A DNA stretch of 64,000 nt from the NCBI GenBank assembly GCA_037130365.1, contig JBAXTE010000022.1:6168-70167 (forward strand), read 5' to 3'. The notes beneath the pieces are model-generated. The model saw nothing but the letters and a program-made list of their open reading frames with translations. It searched no databases and was not told the origin of the DNA. A program made the translations under genes and the position numbers. Source of the stretch: JBAXTE01 sp037130365. Lineage in GTDB: Bacteria > Bacteroidota > Bacteroidia > Bacteroidales > WCHB1-69. Within the stretch, counting starts at the first letter, position 1; the number at the start of each line of letters is the position of its first letter. Positions 18,043 through 27,721 of the stretch are shown piece by piece.

Positions 18043-20097
18043 CTAAAAAAGAGTAACTCGATCATATTTCAACAAAATTTGCTCATTTGAACCGGTAGTT
18101 GCTCCCCAAATTTGATAGAAATACACTCCAAATTCAACTCTTTGAGAACCATATTTCCCATCCCAGCCTATATTCCAATCTGAAGTAACAAATATTTGTT
18201 CGCCCCACCGATTAAAAATAATCATTTTGTAATTGGGTATTGCTGCGCCTACAGGTTTGAAAGAATCGTTTAAACCATCTTTGTTAGGACTAAATGAATT
18301 AGCAATCCACCAATCGCAGAATCCTTGTGCCACAAAAATACTATCGGAATAGCTGCATTGTCCATTAATTATGGTTAATGCATAAGTGTTTGATTGATCA
18401 ATAGTTATATAGCTATTTAAATTTCCATTAGACCAATAATAATCTAAATTTTGATTAGGAACTCCAATAGAAATAGGATTTTGTTCGCAAACTAAAGTGT
18501 CTAATCCTAAACTAAAATGTGGAATTGTATCAACATATACAGTTACAGTATCTCGAGCAGTTCCGCAATTGTTTGTGATTGAAGCAAAATATTTAGTGGT
18601 TTCTGTAGGTTGCACAATTGGCGCTTGACCGGTTAAATCAACCCAAAATAATTCGCCAGGACCAGAGCCAAATAATAATACATCATTGCCCTCACAAATT
18701 GTGGTGTCGGGTCTTACCGATATGTTTATGTATGATTTTATTACCGTTATAGTATCTGATTCTGAGTCGTTACAAATGTCTGTAGCATTGATTATAAACG
18801 TGCTTATACTATCCACGGGCATCAATGTTTGTGAAAGGTTTGTTGCTCCATTGCTCCAAGTAAATTGGTGAGGAAGAAATCCGTCGATGAGTGTAGCTGT
18901 AAGGTTAGCACTATCACCATCGCATACTAATGTGTCTCCAACTAAAGTAAGCTTAAGTGAATCTCTGTTGATGATATTAATGGTGACCGTGTCGAAAATA
19001 TCATAACATATAGAGGTTTTTATAATGAATTTTATGTTTTCTATACCTTCCGAAATATTATCCATAATTGGATGAATATTTATAAACGTGGAATCTTGAT
19101 TAGCTGGGACAATAATATAGTCATAATTGCTCGGAGTTAATATATAATCTGTATTTCTAGTAGCAGTTCCAGTTACTTGATAATCGAGCCAATAATCGGA
19201 GGTAGGAGTGAACGGAAGTTTGATTTTTAAATTTGCATCACTACATCCTTCAATAGCATTTCCTGGACTTATTTCTGTTTGAAAGTTTGGAGAAATAGTT
19301 ACCCGAGGACTGCTAAAACTGTTGGCTTCTAAAAAAACTCCAGAATCATAAACTGCATCTCCAACATCTCCAATAGCTAACTTTATATGATATTGAGTAC
19401 AAGGTGTAACTCGAGCCCAAGCTGTAAGGATTATAGTTTTTCCGCCAAAAACTAAACTTGAGCTAGAAGCATTGTTAATGTAATAGGAAGTGTTTGTATG
19501 GTCATTAATATTGTCGATGGCAACGGGAGTGTTAGTGCCAGGAATCAGCGCAATATTCTTATTGGTATAACTGCCTCCAGCAGGGTTAATACCTGATATA
19601 AAAAACCCAAATATATCGTTAACCCCAAAGCCTACAAAATTTGGATACTCCTCACTTGCAAAAATATAACGAAACCTCACAGTGTCTGATTCAGGAATAA
19701 AATCAAATTCTAAAACGGAAGCATCTTTAACCACAGCATCAGCAATGGCCGCTAATTGTGGGTCAGAACCTTGTGAATTATCCGTACTTGCAAATGAAGT
19801 TGCATTACCACTCACTGCAGTTGCAAGTCCTGTACTTAAAATAATCCCACTCGAAAATGGCAAAGATGCAGATGTAGAAGTGAATTTTCCAATTGCTGCA
19901 TTTGAGCCATGGTATTGAATATTGCTTGCTGTTACACCCACACCAATTAGCACATTCTGAACAGCAGAATTTGGAGTAATTGAGGTAACAGAAATCTGAG
20001 CTGAAATAGTAATATTCCAGATTGAAAAAATAAAAAATAGTAAGATGAGCGTAATTCGTTTATTCATGAGTAATAATATTATTTTTTTCATCACCAT
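18043..20097 (-). CDS. Large surface protein with T9SS type B sorting domain
   Basis: A 684-aa exported protein. The N-terminal signal (RITLILLFFIFSIWNITISAQ) is followed by a choice-of-anchor L-type domain (TGLATAVSGNATSFASTDNSQGSDPQLAAIA ... RYIFASEEYPNFV, here split by intervening residues), then Ig-like/PKD-like repeats. The C-terminus is the gliding-motility-associated type B sorting domain: NSFSPNKDGLNDSFKP, IFNRWGEQIF, WDGKYG, GVYFYQI. Such proteins are adhesins or motility-associated surface components. Start may be at 20097 or at the Met about 33 bp downstream that begins MNKRITLILL. It is the last chromosomal gene before the integrated element. Confidence 0.88.
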   Translation of the reverse strand: MVMKKIILLLMNKRITLILLFFIFSIWNITISAQISVTSITPNSAVQNVLIGVGVTASNIQYHGSNAAIGKFTSTSASLPFSSGIILSTGLATAVSGNATSFASTDNSQGSDPQLAAIADAVVKDASVLEFDFIPESDTVRFRYIFASEEYPNFVGFGVNDIFGFFISGINPAGGSYTNKNIALIPGTNTPVAIDNINDHTNTSYYINNASSSSLVFGGKTIILTAWARVTPCTQYHIKLAIGDVGDAVYDSGVFLEANSFSSPRVTISPNFQTEISPGNAIEGCSDANLKIKLPFTPTSDYWLDYQVTGTATRNTDYILTPSNYDYIIVPANQDSTFINIHPIMDNISEGIENIKFIIKTSICYDIFDTVTINIINRDSLKLTLVGDTLVCDGDSANLTATLIDGFLPHQFTWSNGATNLSQTLMPVDSISTFIINATDICNDSESDTITVIKSYINISVRPDTTICEGNDVLLFGSGPGELFWVDLTGQAPIVQPTETTKYFASITNNCGTARDTVTVYVDTIPHFSLGLDTLVCEQNPISIGVPNQNLDYYWSNGNLNSYITIDQSNTYALTIINGQCSYSDSIFVAQGFCDWWIANSFSPNKDGLNDSFKPVGAAIPNYKMIIFNRWGEQIFVTSDWNIGWDGKYGSQRVEFGVYFYQIWGATTGSNEQILLKYDRVTLF

Positions 20098-20234
20098 TTT
20101 AAAGACAGTTTCTTTTAAAAAATGGTTGTTCCATTCCTAAACTATATTTCTTGGTTTTGCAAAAATAATACTTTTTTGCTAGAAACTATCTAAATCCTGT
20201 TAGATTTAGTAAAAGTGGATTTGTTAATACTAAT

Positions 20235-20260
20235 AAAGGTTTTAGAAAACTAAAACCTTT
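20235..20260 (-). terminator. Presumed original terminator of the tRNA-Pro gene
   Basis: A perfect 11-bp inverted repeat (aaaggttttag/ctaaaaccttt, 4-nt loop) lies 4 bp outside attL. Read leftwards it is followed by TTATTAGTATT. Before integration it would have directly followed the 3' end of the tRNA-Pro gene now at 63938, so it is most simply the tRNA's own terminator, displaced by insertion of the island. It could also end transcripts reading the other way. Confidence 0.65.
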
Positions 20261-20263
20261 ATC

Positions 20264-20279
20264 TTTGTCGGGGTAAGAA
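20264..20279. other. attL (16-bp core)
   Basis: tttgtcggggtaagaa is identical to 63934-63949. Read on the minus strand it is the 3' half of the T stem plus the acceptor strand of tRNA-Pro and four trailing bases; the bases on its inner side (cccg) no longer match the tRNA, so this copy is the detached fragment. The motif gggtaa recurs twice within the next 110 bp (near 20300 and 20372), possible extra integrase contacts. Confidence 0.88.
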
Positions 20280-20395
20280 CCCGATTTTGTTACATTTTAG
20301 GGTAATCTTTGGGTAGTTTGAAATATGTGTAAAACATTATAAAACTGAGTTTTAAGGGATAAATATATTTGGGGTAATTTTTAGTTAATGTAAAA

Positions 20396-20416
20396 AAGGT
20401 GTGCAAATGGTGTGCA
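20396..20416 (+). other. Candidate integrase arm-type site, left end
   Basis: The direct duplication ggtgtgcaa-at-ggtgtgcaa lies about 120 bp inside attL. A related sequence in the same orientation (aaggcgtgcaaaaggtgtt) occurs at 63870-63890, 44 bp inside attR; 17 of 21 positions agree. Paired arm sites near both ends are expected of tyrosine integrases with an N-terminal arm-binding domain. Confidence 0.5.
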
Positions 20417-20432
20417 ATATTTAAAAATAGTG

Positions 20433-20440
20433 TACCTTTG
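20433..20440 (+). promoter_or_regulatory. Putative integrase promoter -7 element
   Basis: TACCTTTG fits the TAnnTTTG consensus. Transcription from it would begin close to 20447, downstream of the first in-frame Met-like codons at 20399, which favours the ATG at 20465 as the real integrase start. The -33 box is poor. Confidence 0.45.
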
Positions 20441-20464
20441 ACCTTGTCAAATATACATAAAAAT

Positions 20465-21742
20465 ATGGAAGCAAAAGCAGTAGTATATAAAAAATCAATA
20501 ATAATTTATTATAAAAAAAACAAAGATACACTTCGTTTTCCAACTGGAATAACCAAAATTCCAAGTGACATATACTACTTTAAAGAAGGCAGATTAACAC
20601 CTAAAAACACAAATTATAAAAGCAAAAATGAATTAATTTTATCGATATTGCAACCAATAAACGAATTTATTTTGAAATATAAACTTGCAAATGCTAAAGA
20701 TCCTTCTGTTGCAGTTATAAAAGAATTTCTAGCAAATAAATCAGAAAAAGTTGAAGTTATTGAAAGTAAAGTTGAGCAAAATCAACTATCTTTTGAGGTG
20801 TTTTATAATAAAATGTTTGATGAAAAAAAACTTGAAGCAATTCAACCTTCAAGTCTAAAAGACTATAAAAGCACATTGAATTCACTTCTTCTATATCAAC
20901 ATATTAAAAGTAAAAAAAAACTGACTTTGGAAAATATTAACTCAGCAGACTTCTTGAAAAAGTTTGAGAAATTTCTATCAGAAAAACAAACTGATAAAGA
21001 CGGAAAGTCGCTGGAGAATTTTAAAACGGTTGGGGGATTAAATGTAAACACTGTAAAAAAAAGAATTAGTACAACCACCACATTCTTGAGATATTGCCAC
21101 AAAAGCAAAGAAATTGATTTTTCTATATCTCCAGGAGTGGATATGTTTAAAACACAACTAAAAAAATTCCGCCCAACTCTTACTATTATAACCAAGGAGG
21201 AACAACAACAACTTTTAGCTTTAAATCTTCAAGGTGATGAAGAAAAATTAAGGGATATTTTAATCTTTTTATGTTTGACGGGGCTCAGGTATTCAGACCT
21301 TCTCACTTTACATAAAGATTTTATTCGTGGTGGGTATATAATAAAAGAAGCACAAAAAACAGGAATCCAATTTAAAATTCCATTGACAAAAAAAGCAACT
21401 GAATTAATCAAAAAGTACAATTGTAATTTCAATATTTTTTCAACACAACAATTCAATTTAAACATTAAAGAATTGCTAAAAGAACATAATATTTGTACAG
21501 AAATAATTAATATTAAGAATAAGGTATATTCAACAACAGTATATACACAAAAGGTTAAATATAAGGAGATTGGAACTCACACTGGCAGGAGGAGTTTTGT
21601 TGCAAATTGTATTATAAATGGTTTCCCAATTCCTGAAATAATGGGGTTCACAGGACACTCTCAGTTAAGTAGCTTTCAATGCTATGTTGACCAATTTCAA
21701 GTTTCAAAAAATGAGCTTGAAAAAATTCAAGCTCTGGACTAA
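20465..21742 (+). CDS. int: Tyrosine-type site-specific integrase
   Basis: About 425 aa from the ATG at 20465 (MEAKAVVYKK); the frame is open back to 20399 but crosses the likely promoter. Parts: an arm-binding N-terminus, a SAM-like core-binding domain (LSFEVFYNKMFDEKK ... TTTFLRYCH), and a catalytic domain with the box I Arg (FLCLTGLRYSDLLTL), HTGRR (HxxR) and GHSQLSSFQCYV (His and nucleophile Tyr). It resembles integrases of Bacteroidota tRNA-targeting islands. Its position next to attL and inward orientation make it the enzyme for this island. It converges with, and overlaps by 4 bp, the HTH gene on the other strand. Confidence 0.93.
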   Translation: MEAKAVVYKKSIIIYYKKNKDTLRFPTGITKIPSDIYYFKEGRLTPKNTNYKSKNELILSILQPINEFILKYKLANAKDPSVAVIKEFLANKSEKVEVIESKVEQNQLSFEVFYNKMFDEKKLEAIQPSSLKDYKSTLNSLLLYQHIKSKKKLTLENINSADFLKKFEKFLSEKQTDKDGKSLENFKTVGGLNVNTVKKRISTTTTFLRYCHKSKEIDFSISPGVDMFKTQLKKFRPTLTIITKEEQQQLLALNLQGDEEKLRDILIFLCLTGLRYSDLLTLHKDFIRGGYIIKEAQKTGIQFKIPLTKKATELIKKYNCNFNIFSTQQFNLNIKELLKEHNICTEIINIKNKVYSTTVYTQKVKYKEIGTHTGRRSFVANCIINGFPIPEIMGFTGHSQLSSFQCYVDQFQVSKNELEKIQALD

Positions 21743-22146
21743 CCTGCTCTATTAAAATATTCTGGTTTAAATAGATATGGGTTTTCCGATTTGAGTTCTT
21801 TTAATTTCTTCATAAACTCAATTACATTTTTCTTTTTATATTGCTTAAACTTTCCAATTTTACCTTCTTCTTTGAGTTCAATTTCTTTGTAGAGTTTAAC
21901 GTTTTTTCTGTACAACCAGAATGTTTTTGAAGAGATGCCGTATTTTAGTAGTACATCTTTAATAGTCCAGCATCCTTCTAGATCCTTTTTTAAGTCTAGT
22001 TTTTCCTTATTCAAATCATTAATGAGTTGTGGCTCATTTTTCAGCACCCAGGATATTACTCCTTTAAATTCCGAGAGGTAATTTTGCATGTTGTTAAATT
22101 TATTATTTATGCATTCTAGTTCATCGTAAATATTAATATTTTCCAT
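21739..22146 (-). CDS. Helix-turn-helix protein, possible excisionase/regulator
   Basis: A 135-aa basic protein. The central segment CWTIKDVLLKYGISSKTFWLYRK is a helix-turn-helix of the excisionase/MerR-like kind, followed by a lysine-rich wing (GKFKQYKKKNVIEFMKKL). The N-terminal 50 residues look like an amphipathic helix that could mediate dimerisation. It faces the integrase tail to tail with overlapping stop codons, a setting in which recombination directionality factors occur. The excisionase role is inferred from position and fold; a plain repressor is possible. Confidence 0.6.
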   Translation of the reverse strand: MENINIYDELECINNKFNNMQNYLSEFKGVISWVLKNEPQLINDLNKEKLDLKKDLEGCWTIKDVLLKYGISSKTFWLYRKNVKLYKEIELKEEGKIGKFKQYKKKNVIEFMKKLKELKSENPYLFKPEYFNRAG

Positions 22147-22719
22147 TTTTTATTTTTTTCTTATTATTTTTAGTTTTTACTTATTTAATTACTCTATTCT
22201 GATCAAGATTAATAAAAGTATTAATTAATGAAATGATCTTTTGATATTTTGAATTCTTTATTAATTGAATCCATTTTTTTATTTATTCAATTATTGATTA
22301 AATTTTGCGGTTTTTTGCATTTCTTATTTTATTTATATTTTTACATTTTCTTCTCCTTTCATTTATTGTAATTATAATTTATTTTTTTGTTTATTTTTAA
22401 AAGTATTGATTATAAAGTAGTTGAAAAGAGGTTGATTTATAACTACTTCTTTATTCATTATTAATTACATGCACTTCATAATAAGCATGTAAAATAAAGA
22501 TGACATTGTTAAATTAATTATATTTAGTTGTGAGGAATTGAAAATGAAATTTTAAAAACATTTTTAATAATTTGCAATAAATACATTTATATAACAATTA
22601 AGAGACGCAGCAAATATTAAAAAGGGTGCTTTCTTGTTTTTTTAATGCAATCAATTTATTCTAAGAAATAATCAATATGTTTATCACCATTTTTAAAAAC
22701 AGACACAGCTTAAAAGAAG
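22147..22719. other. Very A+T-rich gap, no gene seen
   Basis: About 570 bp with long T- and A-runs between the HTH gene and a decayed lipoprotein gene. No open frame with coding character was found on either strand. It must contain the HTH gene's promoter on the minus strand. Confidence 0.4.
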
Positions 22720-23040
22720 ATGGTTGCATCTTTGTTTTTAGTGTTTTGTAGTTGTGAAGTAAATTTTATTTATTCAAAAAAGAATATTCAATATCGGTTC
22801 CAGTGTATTTAACACAAAATGGACTTATAAGAAAGATAATAAAAAAAGATGGAAGAATAAAATGAATATCTTATATTTTTAAACTATTTAGCTGAAAGAA
22901 TTAAATTAAAATATAATAATTATGGCAATTTAATTACTGAGTCTATATGTAAATTTAACAAAGACCCAATTAATACTTACACATACAGTTATAGTGAATA
23001 TGATGCTCAAGGAAATTGGTATAAAAAAACAAATTTCTAA
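22720..23040 (+). pseudogene. Decayed lipoprotein gene with YD-like repeat remnant
   Basis: Two frames of a once-longer gene can be seen. At 22720 an ATG opens MVASLFLVFCSC, a lipoprotein signal with lipobox-like Cys, which stops after about 30 codons. At 22861-23040, in a different frame, are residues LKYNNYGNLITES and YTYSYSEYDAQGNWYKKTNF, a pattern (YxYDxxGNWxKKT) typical of Bacteroidota secreted YD-repeat-like proteins. The second part has no start codon. Frame shifts and the stop between them indicate decay. Parent function unknown. Confidence 0.5.
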
Positions 23041-23116
23041 ATGAAATACCCATTGAAATTGTTGTAAGAGAAATAATTTACTATTAGAAGTTCTAAGTTA
23101 ATATTAAAGTAATGCT

Positions 23117-26100
23117 TTAAATTACTTTGTTTAACCGATTGTAAACCTTTTTAAGCATATATGTTTTAACTATTTCACCAAACTCCTTGTCGTCTATCAT
23201 TTTGCCAAAGATGTCTTGATTTTGCTCCATTCGGGCAATTAGTTTGTCCATAAACATATCATCAAAGCCAAATTTAAAGTTTTCAATGGAATTACTTTGA
23301 GCTTGCAATAACAATTTATCATCAGAAACTAATTCTTCTTCAATTTGATCGAAGAATAATTTATCTGCTTGATTGAATTCGGTTGAGAATCTTTTGTTTA
23401 GCACTTCAATAATTTCAGAAAGTGCTGTTTTCTCTTCGTTTGATAAGCGAATTCCAGAATCTCCACCAACTTCTAATTTGTATTCCCCTTGTGATTCCAT
23501 AGCAATACTTTGTTCTGCTATCTTTTGAAGTCGGTAATATTCTAATGAAACTTCATCACCAAGTTTAAATCGGTCATTCTGATTTGTTTTAGGTAATTTT
23601 TTGAGTAAATATTTAGTGTATGTAAATAGCTTTTCCAAATCTATGTCAGAAAATGGCATTATTTGAGATAAAAAAGAGTAGGCTCTATAAAAGGATTGAA
23701 GTGTATTTTTGAAACTATCTTGTGTAATTTCAGTTCCTATTACATCTTCTTTTGTATCGTCTTTTGGTAGTTGTTTAAAACGTTCAACAGCAGGGTCAAT
23801 ATAGGCATATAATTTACTTTGCTCTGCTACTGATAAGCTTTTGGCTGATTTAAAGAAAACATTACAGAAATTTGTAACTTCGGTTTGCCAAATAATTTGT
23901 GCCTTATCAATTTCTGCTTTTAAATCGTATAAATGATTTGGGTCGGAGTTTTCAACTATTGTTGTTAACTCATAGTATGGTTGGAATGAATTTAATATAT
24001 CGTCAGTTTCGTTTACAAAATCTAATATAAATGTATCTTCCTTGCCAGGGTACATACGATTTAACCGAGATAATGTTTGAACCGCTTTTACCCCACTCAA
24101 TTTTTTATCAACATACATCGTGTGAAGCAAAGGTTGGTCGAATCCAGTTTGATATTTGTCAGCAACCAGTAACAAACTGTATTCATCGGTTGCAAACCTT
24201 TTAGGCAGTTCTTTTTCGCTGAATCCGTTTATTTCTACTTCTGTAACTCCCTCTGGATATATGTCGTAAATTACTTTTCCAGAAAATGCTACTAATGTTT
24301 TTATATCTGTATAGCCTTTCTCTTTGATGTATTTATCGAATTCCTCTTTATATCTTACTGCATGTAATCGTGAACTACTTACTACCATTGCTTTTGCTTT
24401 GCCACCCATTTTTTTTGATACAATTTGTCTGAAGTGTTCAACCATTACTTCGGTTTTTTGCGCCAAATTATGAGGATGTAAAGACAAGAAACGGGCTATG
24501 ACTCTAGCAGCTTGCTTCTTATTTACCTTGGGGTCGTCTTCGATTTTTTTTGATAACTTAAAGTACGTTTTATATGTAGTATAATTTTTAAGCACATCGA
24601 GGATAAAACCTTCTTCTATGGCTTGTCGCATGGAATAAAGATGAAATGGTTTTGGAATACCATCTTTGTCTTTTGTGCCAAATACTTGTACTGTTTTGGA
24701 TTTTGGTGTGGCAGTAAATGCAAAGAAACTTAAATTATCTTGTTTTCCCCGTGCCATCATCGATTTCCGAATTTCATCTTCGGCATCCTCTTCAAGTCCT
24801 GAATATGCATCCTCAACTTCCGCTTCCTCTAATGATTTTGCTGATAGCACTTCCTTCATTTTCTTTGATGCTTCGCCTCCTTGTGACGAGTGAGCTTCAT
24901 CGATAATAACTGCATATTTTCTGGATGGAAGTTCCCCAATCTTAGATAAAATGTATGGGAATTTTTGAAGTGTGGTGATTACAATATTTGCACCTGTTGA
25001 TAAAGCATCTGCAAGTTGCTGGGAGTCTTTATCAATTTTTTGAACTACACCTTCTTTGTGCTCAAATTGATAGATGGTGTTTTGTAATTGAGAATCAAGT
25101 ACTTTTCTATCTGTAATAACTATGACAGAATCAAAAATCCGATTGTCATTTTCATCGTGTAAACTTGATAAACGATAACTTAACCAAGCGATTGAATTTG
25201 ATTTGCCTGAACCAGCCGAATGTTGAATTAGGTAATTTTGACCAGCACCTTTCAATCGGGCATCTTGAGTTAATGCTCTTACTACTTGCATTTGGTGGAA
25301 ACGAGGAAATATTATTGATTCTTTTTTCTTTTTCACGCCATCCAGCTTATATTCTTCAACGCTTAAATGAAGGAACTTTCCAATAATATCCATAAAGCTA
25401 TCTTTTACCCAGACATATTCCCATAGATACGATGTTCTGTAGCCATTTGGATTAATTGGGTTTCCAGCTCCGTTATTATTTCCGATGTTAAACGGCAAAT
25501 ATCGTGTGGATTTTCCCGATAACTTGGTGGTCATAAAGCATTCATCGGCATCTACGGCAAAATGCACTAATGCTCTTTTCTTAAATTGAAATATGGGTTC
25601 TGATGGTTCTCTATCGTAAACGTATTGTTTTTTTGCATTGTTAACATCTTGACCCGAGAATTGATTTTTTAGTTCAATTGTAGCAATTGGCAAACCGTTA
25701 ATCGACAATACCATATCCAACGAGTTATTGCCATTTCGCTCGTAATAAAGCTGTCGGGTGACTGATAAATTGTTTTTGGAATACTGAGCTTCTGCTTCGG
25801 GATTGAGCTTGCTTTCGGGCTTAAAATAAGCCATTTGAAATTTTACCCCATAATCGGTAAATCCATTTCGGATAACATCTAAAATACCTCGTAAATCGAT
25901 TTCTTTAACTAAACGGCTAATGACTTTCTTCTCTACCTCCTCTTTGTGTATGGTGGTTATTTTATCCCATTCTTTGGGTTGTGAATTCTTTAAAAAATCG
26001 GTGATATATTTCGGAAACAAACCAATTTGAGTGTCAAAATCACTGGAAAACCCTTTGATATAACCACCATTGGCTAATAAAGCTTCTTCTATTGCTGTTT

Positions 26101-26134
26101 CAAAGGTTTGCTCTGTATGTATTCCTTGTGCCAT
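23117..26134 (-). CDS. hsdR: Type I restriction enzyme R subunit (HsdR)
   Basis: The 1005-aa motor and nuclease subunit of a type I restriction-modification complex. The endonuclease core has D140 and E154-x-K156 (GLPIATIELKNQFSG). The SF2 translocase has Walker A at 305-312 (HSAGSGKS), DEAH at 412-415 and FAFTATP, plus a late motif region YQTGFDQP ... QTLSRLNR. The C-terminal helical part contacts M and S. It cuts unmodified DNA far from the recognition site after translocation. Start ATG lies 1 bp after the stop of the AlbA_2 gene, so it is the last gene of the R-M operon. Confidence 0.96.
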   Translation of the reverse strand: MAQGIHTEQTFETAIEEALLANGGYIKGFSSDFDTQIGLFPKYITDFLKNSQPKEWDKITTIHKEEVEKKVISRLVKEIDLRGILDVIRNGFTDYGVKFQMAYFKPESKLNPEAEAQYSKNNLSVTRQLYYERNGNNSLDMVLSINGLPIATIELKNQFSGQDVNNAKKQYVYDREPSEPIFQFKKRALVHFAVDADECFMTTKLSGKSTRYLPFNIGNNNGAGNPINPNGYRTSYLWEYVWVKDSFMDIIGKFLHLSVEEYKLDGVKKKKESIIFPRFHQMQVVRALTQDARLKGAGQNYLIQHSAGSGKSNSIAWLSYRLSSLHDENDNRIFDSVIVITDRKVLDSQLQNTIYQFEHKEGVVQKIDKDSQQLADALSTGANIVITTLQKFPYILSKIGELPSRKYAVIIDEAHSSQGGEASKKMKEVLSAKSLEEAEVEDAYSGLEEDAEDEIRKSMMARGKQDNLSFFAFTATPKSKTVQVFGTKDKDGIPKPFHLYSMRQAIEEGFILDVLKNYTTYKTYFKLSKKIEDDPKVNKKQAARVIARFLSLHPHNLAQKTEVMVEHFRQIVSKKMGGKAKAMVVSSSRLHAVRYKEEFDKYIKEKGYTDIKTLVAFSGKVIYDIYPEGVTEVEINGFSEKELPKRFATDEYSLLLVADKYQTGFDQPLLHTMYVDKKLSGVKAVQTLSRLNRMYPGKEDTFILDFVNETDDILNSFQPYYELTTIVENSDPNHLYDLKAEIDKAQIIWQTEVTNFCNVFFKSAKSLSVAEQSKLYAYIDPAVERFKQLPKDDTKEDVIGTEITQDSFKNTLQSFYRAYSFLSQIMPFSDIDLEKLFTYTKYLLKKLPKTNQNDRFKLGDEVSLEYYRLQKIAEQSIAMESQGEYKLEVGGDSGIRLSNEEKTALSEIIEVLNKRFSTEFNQADKLFFDQIEEELVSDDKLLLQAQSNSIENFKFGFDDMFMDKLIARMEQNQDIFGKMIDDKEFGEIVKTYMLKKVYNRLNKVI

Positions 26135-26135
26135 A

Positions 26136-27695
26136 TTACTTTGTCGCTTTTTGTTTTTTCAGTAATGAAATCCCAATACTTGTTTGCTGATATTTTTGAT
26201 TCCTATTTTTAATATTTTGCTTTATTAAATACTCAATATAGTTTTTCTCCAATAGAGGTTGTATATGCCTTTTTACATTATCCGTGTGATATTTCAAACC
26301 TATGAAGGCTAGTATCTCTTTTTTAGATTTAGGTGTTTTGCAAAATTCTATAATAGCAATTACTTGGTCGTATACTTGGTCGTATACTTGGTCGTATACT
26401 TGGTCGTTTACTTGGTCGTTTACTTGGTCGTTTACTTGATTATTAAATGCATCATGAATAGGAATTTCAACAATAAAATGAAGTCTGTCTGGTTCATTTG
26501 CATCAAAATGTGGAACACCAGAACCATTTTCTTTTAATGCTCTTACAATAGTAGGAATACCTGTACCTCTTCCTTCAGTAAGTTTCAGTTCCTTTAAAAA
26601 TTCTCCAATTCTTCGGTTTCTATAACGCCTAGCTTTAACTACTCCTTTATCAAAATCCGTTTGTTTAAGTGATGGGTCAGCACCGCTATAACTGATAATT
26701 TCAATTGCATTGGGAAGCACTCTAATTTCAATTGGGTCTTGTAATTCGTAATTCCTATGGTAAACGGCATTCGATAACGCTTCCTCAATTGCATCGTATG
26801 GATAATTAAACGATCTTTCCGATTTCTCATAATCTGAATGTTTAATCACCTTTTCTTTGATAATATGAGCTTTTATATATGAAAGTACATCAATTAATTG
26901 TTTTTGGATAGTTCCTGTAAATATCTTTTCCGTAAACTCCTTGCCAGCCAGCCCATTTGGGAATTCAACTAATTCTATTTGAGCACCTTTAAAATATTTT
27001 TGTGGGTTTTTAGAAAACATTAAAAGCCCGACATTTTTTGGTAACAAGTATTCATTACCACCTTGACATAGATTCATTTTTTCAGAAAGGTCAAAAACTG
27101 ACATGTTTTCGCTTTCCTCAAACAACTTACTTCGAGTTTCTCCTAAGTGTTCTCGCATAAGCGATTTGCTTAAATCAGAAACCGATGCAAATGAATTCAC
27201 CCGGTCGTCAAATGGTATTTTGGCTGTAAGTCCTATTAACTCAGCCTGTTGTTGAGAATTTGGAATTATTGTGCTTGAATATTGTCGAATACGATAATTG
27301 TATGTTTTTGTTTTGGAAGTCACATCATCTGGGACTTTATATGGGCGATTTGTTCCAGCTGGCACCCATATTACAAGAACATGCTTGCCATCGATTTCTT
27401 CCAAAGATAAATTAGGGAAATAGGGTGGTTGTATGAGGTTCCCATAACGAAGCATATCCTGTTGAACGGCTTCAAATGAATCGGAATTAAATCCTAAAAC
27501 AGGTCGAATCGGTTTTCCATTGGTTTCGTCAACACCAACCACAATATATCCACTTCCTTCATTCTCGAAATCGTTGGCAAATGCACATACTGAACGCATA
27601 ATTGTAACGGGATTCCAGCCCTCCTTGAATTCCATTCGTGGACCTTCTACAACAGTACCTGACAGTAAATCTTCGATGTTGATTAATAAGCTCAT
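26136..27695 (-). CDS. AlbA_2 (Schlafen-like) DNA-binding / ATPase-fold protein
   Basis: A 519-aa member of the 'putative DNA binding domain / ATP-dependent helicase-like' family. The N-terminal AlbA_2 domain has EGPRMEFKEGW and GSGYIVVGVDETNGKP (residues about 17-75). The middle has an HATPase_c_4-like segment (AIEEALSNAVYHRNYE, EGRGTGIPTIVRAL). Next is a tetrapeptide repeat (NDQV/YDQV) and then a winged-helix C-terminus (KSKKEILAFIGLKY). Such proteins often sit within type I R-M operons; they are thought to regulate or to act as defence factors, but the role here is not proven. It abuts hsdR and is separated from the HTH antitoxin by 26 bp. Confidence 0.82.
   Translation of the reverse strand: MSLLINIEDLLSGTVVEGPRMEFKEGWNPVTIMRSVCAFANDFENEGSGYIVVGVDETNGKPIRPVLGFNSDSFEAVQQDMLRYGNLIQPPYFPNLSLEEIDGKHVLVIWVPAGTNRPYKVPDDVTSKTKTYNYRIRQYSSTIIPNSQQQAELIGLTAKIPFDDRVNSFASVSDLSKSLMREHLGETRSKLFEESENMSVFDLSEKMNLCQGGNEYLLPKNVGLLMFSKNPQKYFKGAQIELVEFPNGLAGKEFTEKIFTGTIQKQLIDVLSYIKAHIIKEKVIKHSDYEKSERSFNYPYDAIEEALSNAVYHRNYELQDPIEIRVLPNAIEIISYSGADPSLKQTDFDKGVVKARRYRNRRIGEFLKELKLTEGRGTGIPTIVRALKENGSGVPHFDANEPDRLHFIVEIPIHDAFNNQVNDQVNDQVNDQVYDQVYDQVYDQVIAIIEFCKTPKSKKEILAFIGLKYHTDNVKRHIQPLLEKNYIEYLIKQNIKNRNQKYQQTSIGISLLKKQKATK
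26362..26445 (-). repeat. In-frame 12-bp tandem repeat inside the AlbA_2 gene
   Basis: Six copies of acttggtcgtat/acttggtcgttt and a degenerate seventh, encoding three NDQV and three YDQV tetrapeptides in series (residues about 417-444). Since the unit is 12 bp, copy-number change leaves the frame intact. It forms the linker before the winged-helix domain. Confidence 0.9.
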
Positions 27696-27721
27696 TCTCT
27701 CATTTGTTTTGTCAATTAATT

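Noticed and set aside
26362..26445. CRISPR array
   Set aside because: The repeat is contiguous 12-bp units without spacers and lies in a coding frame.
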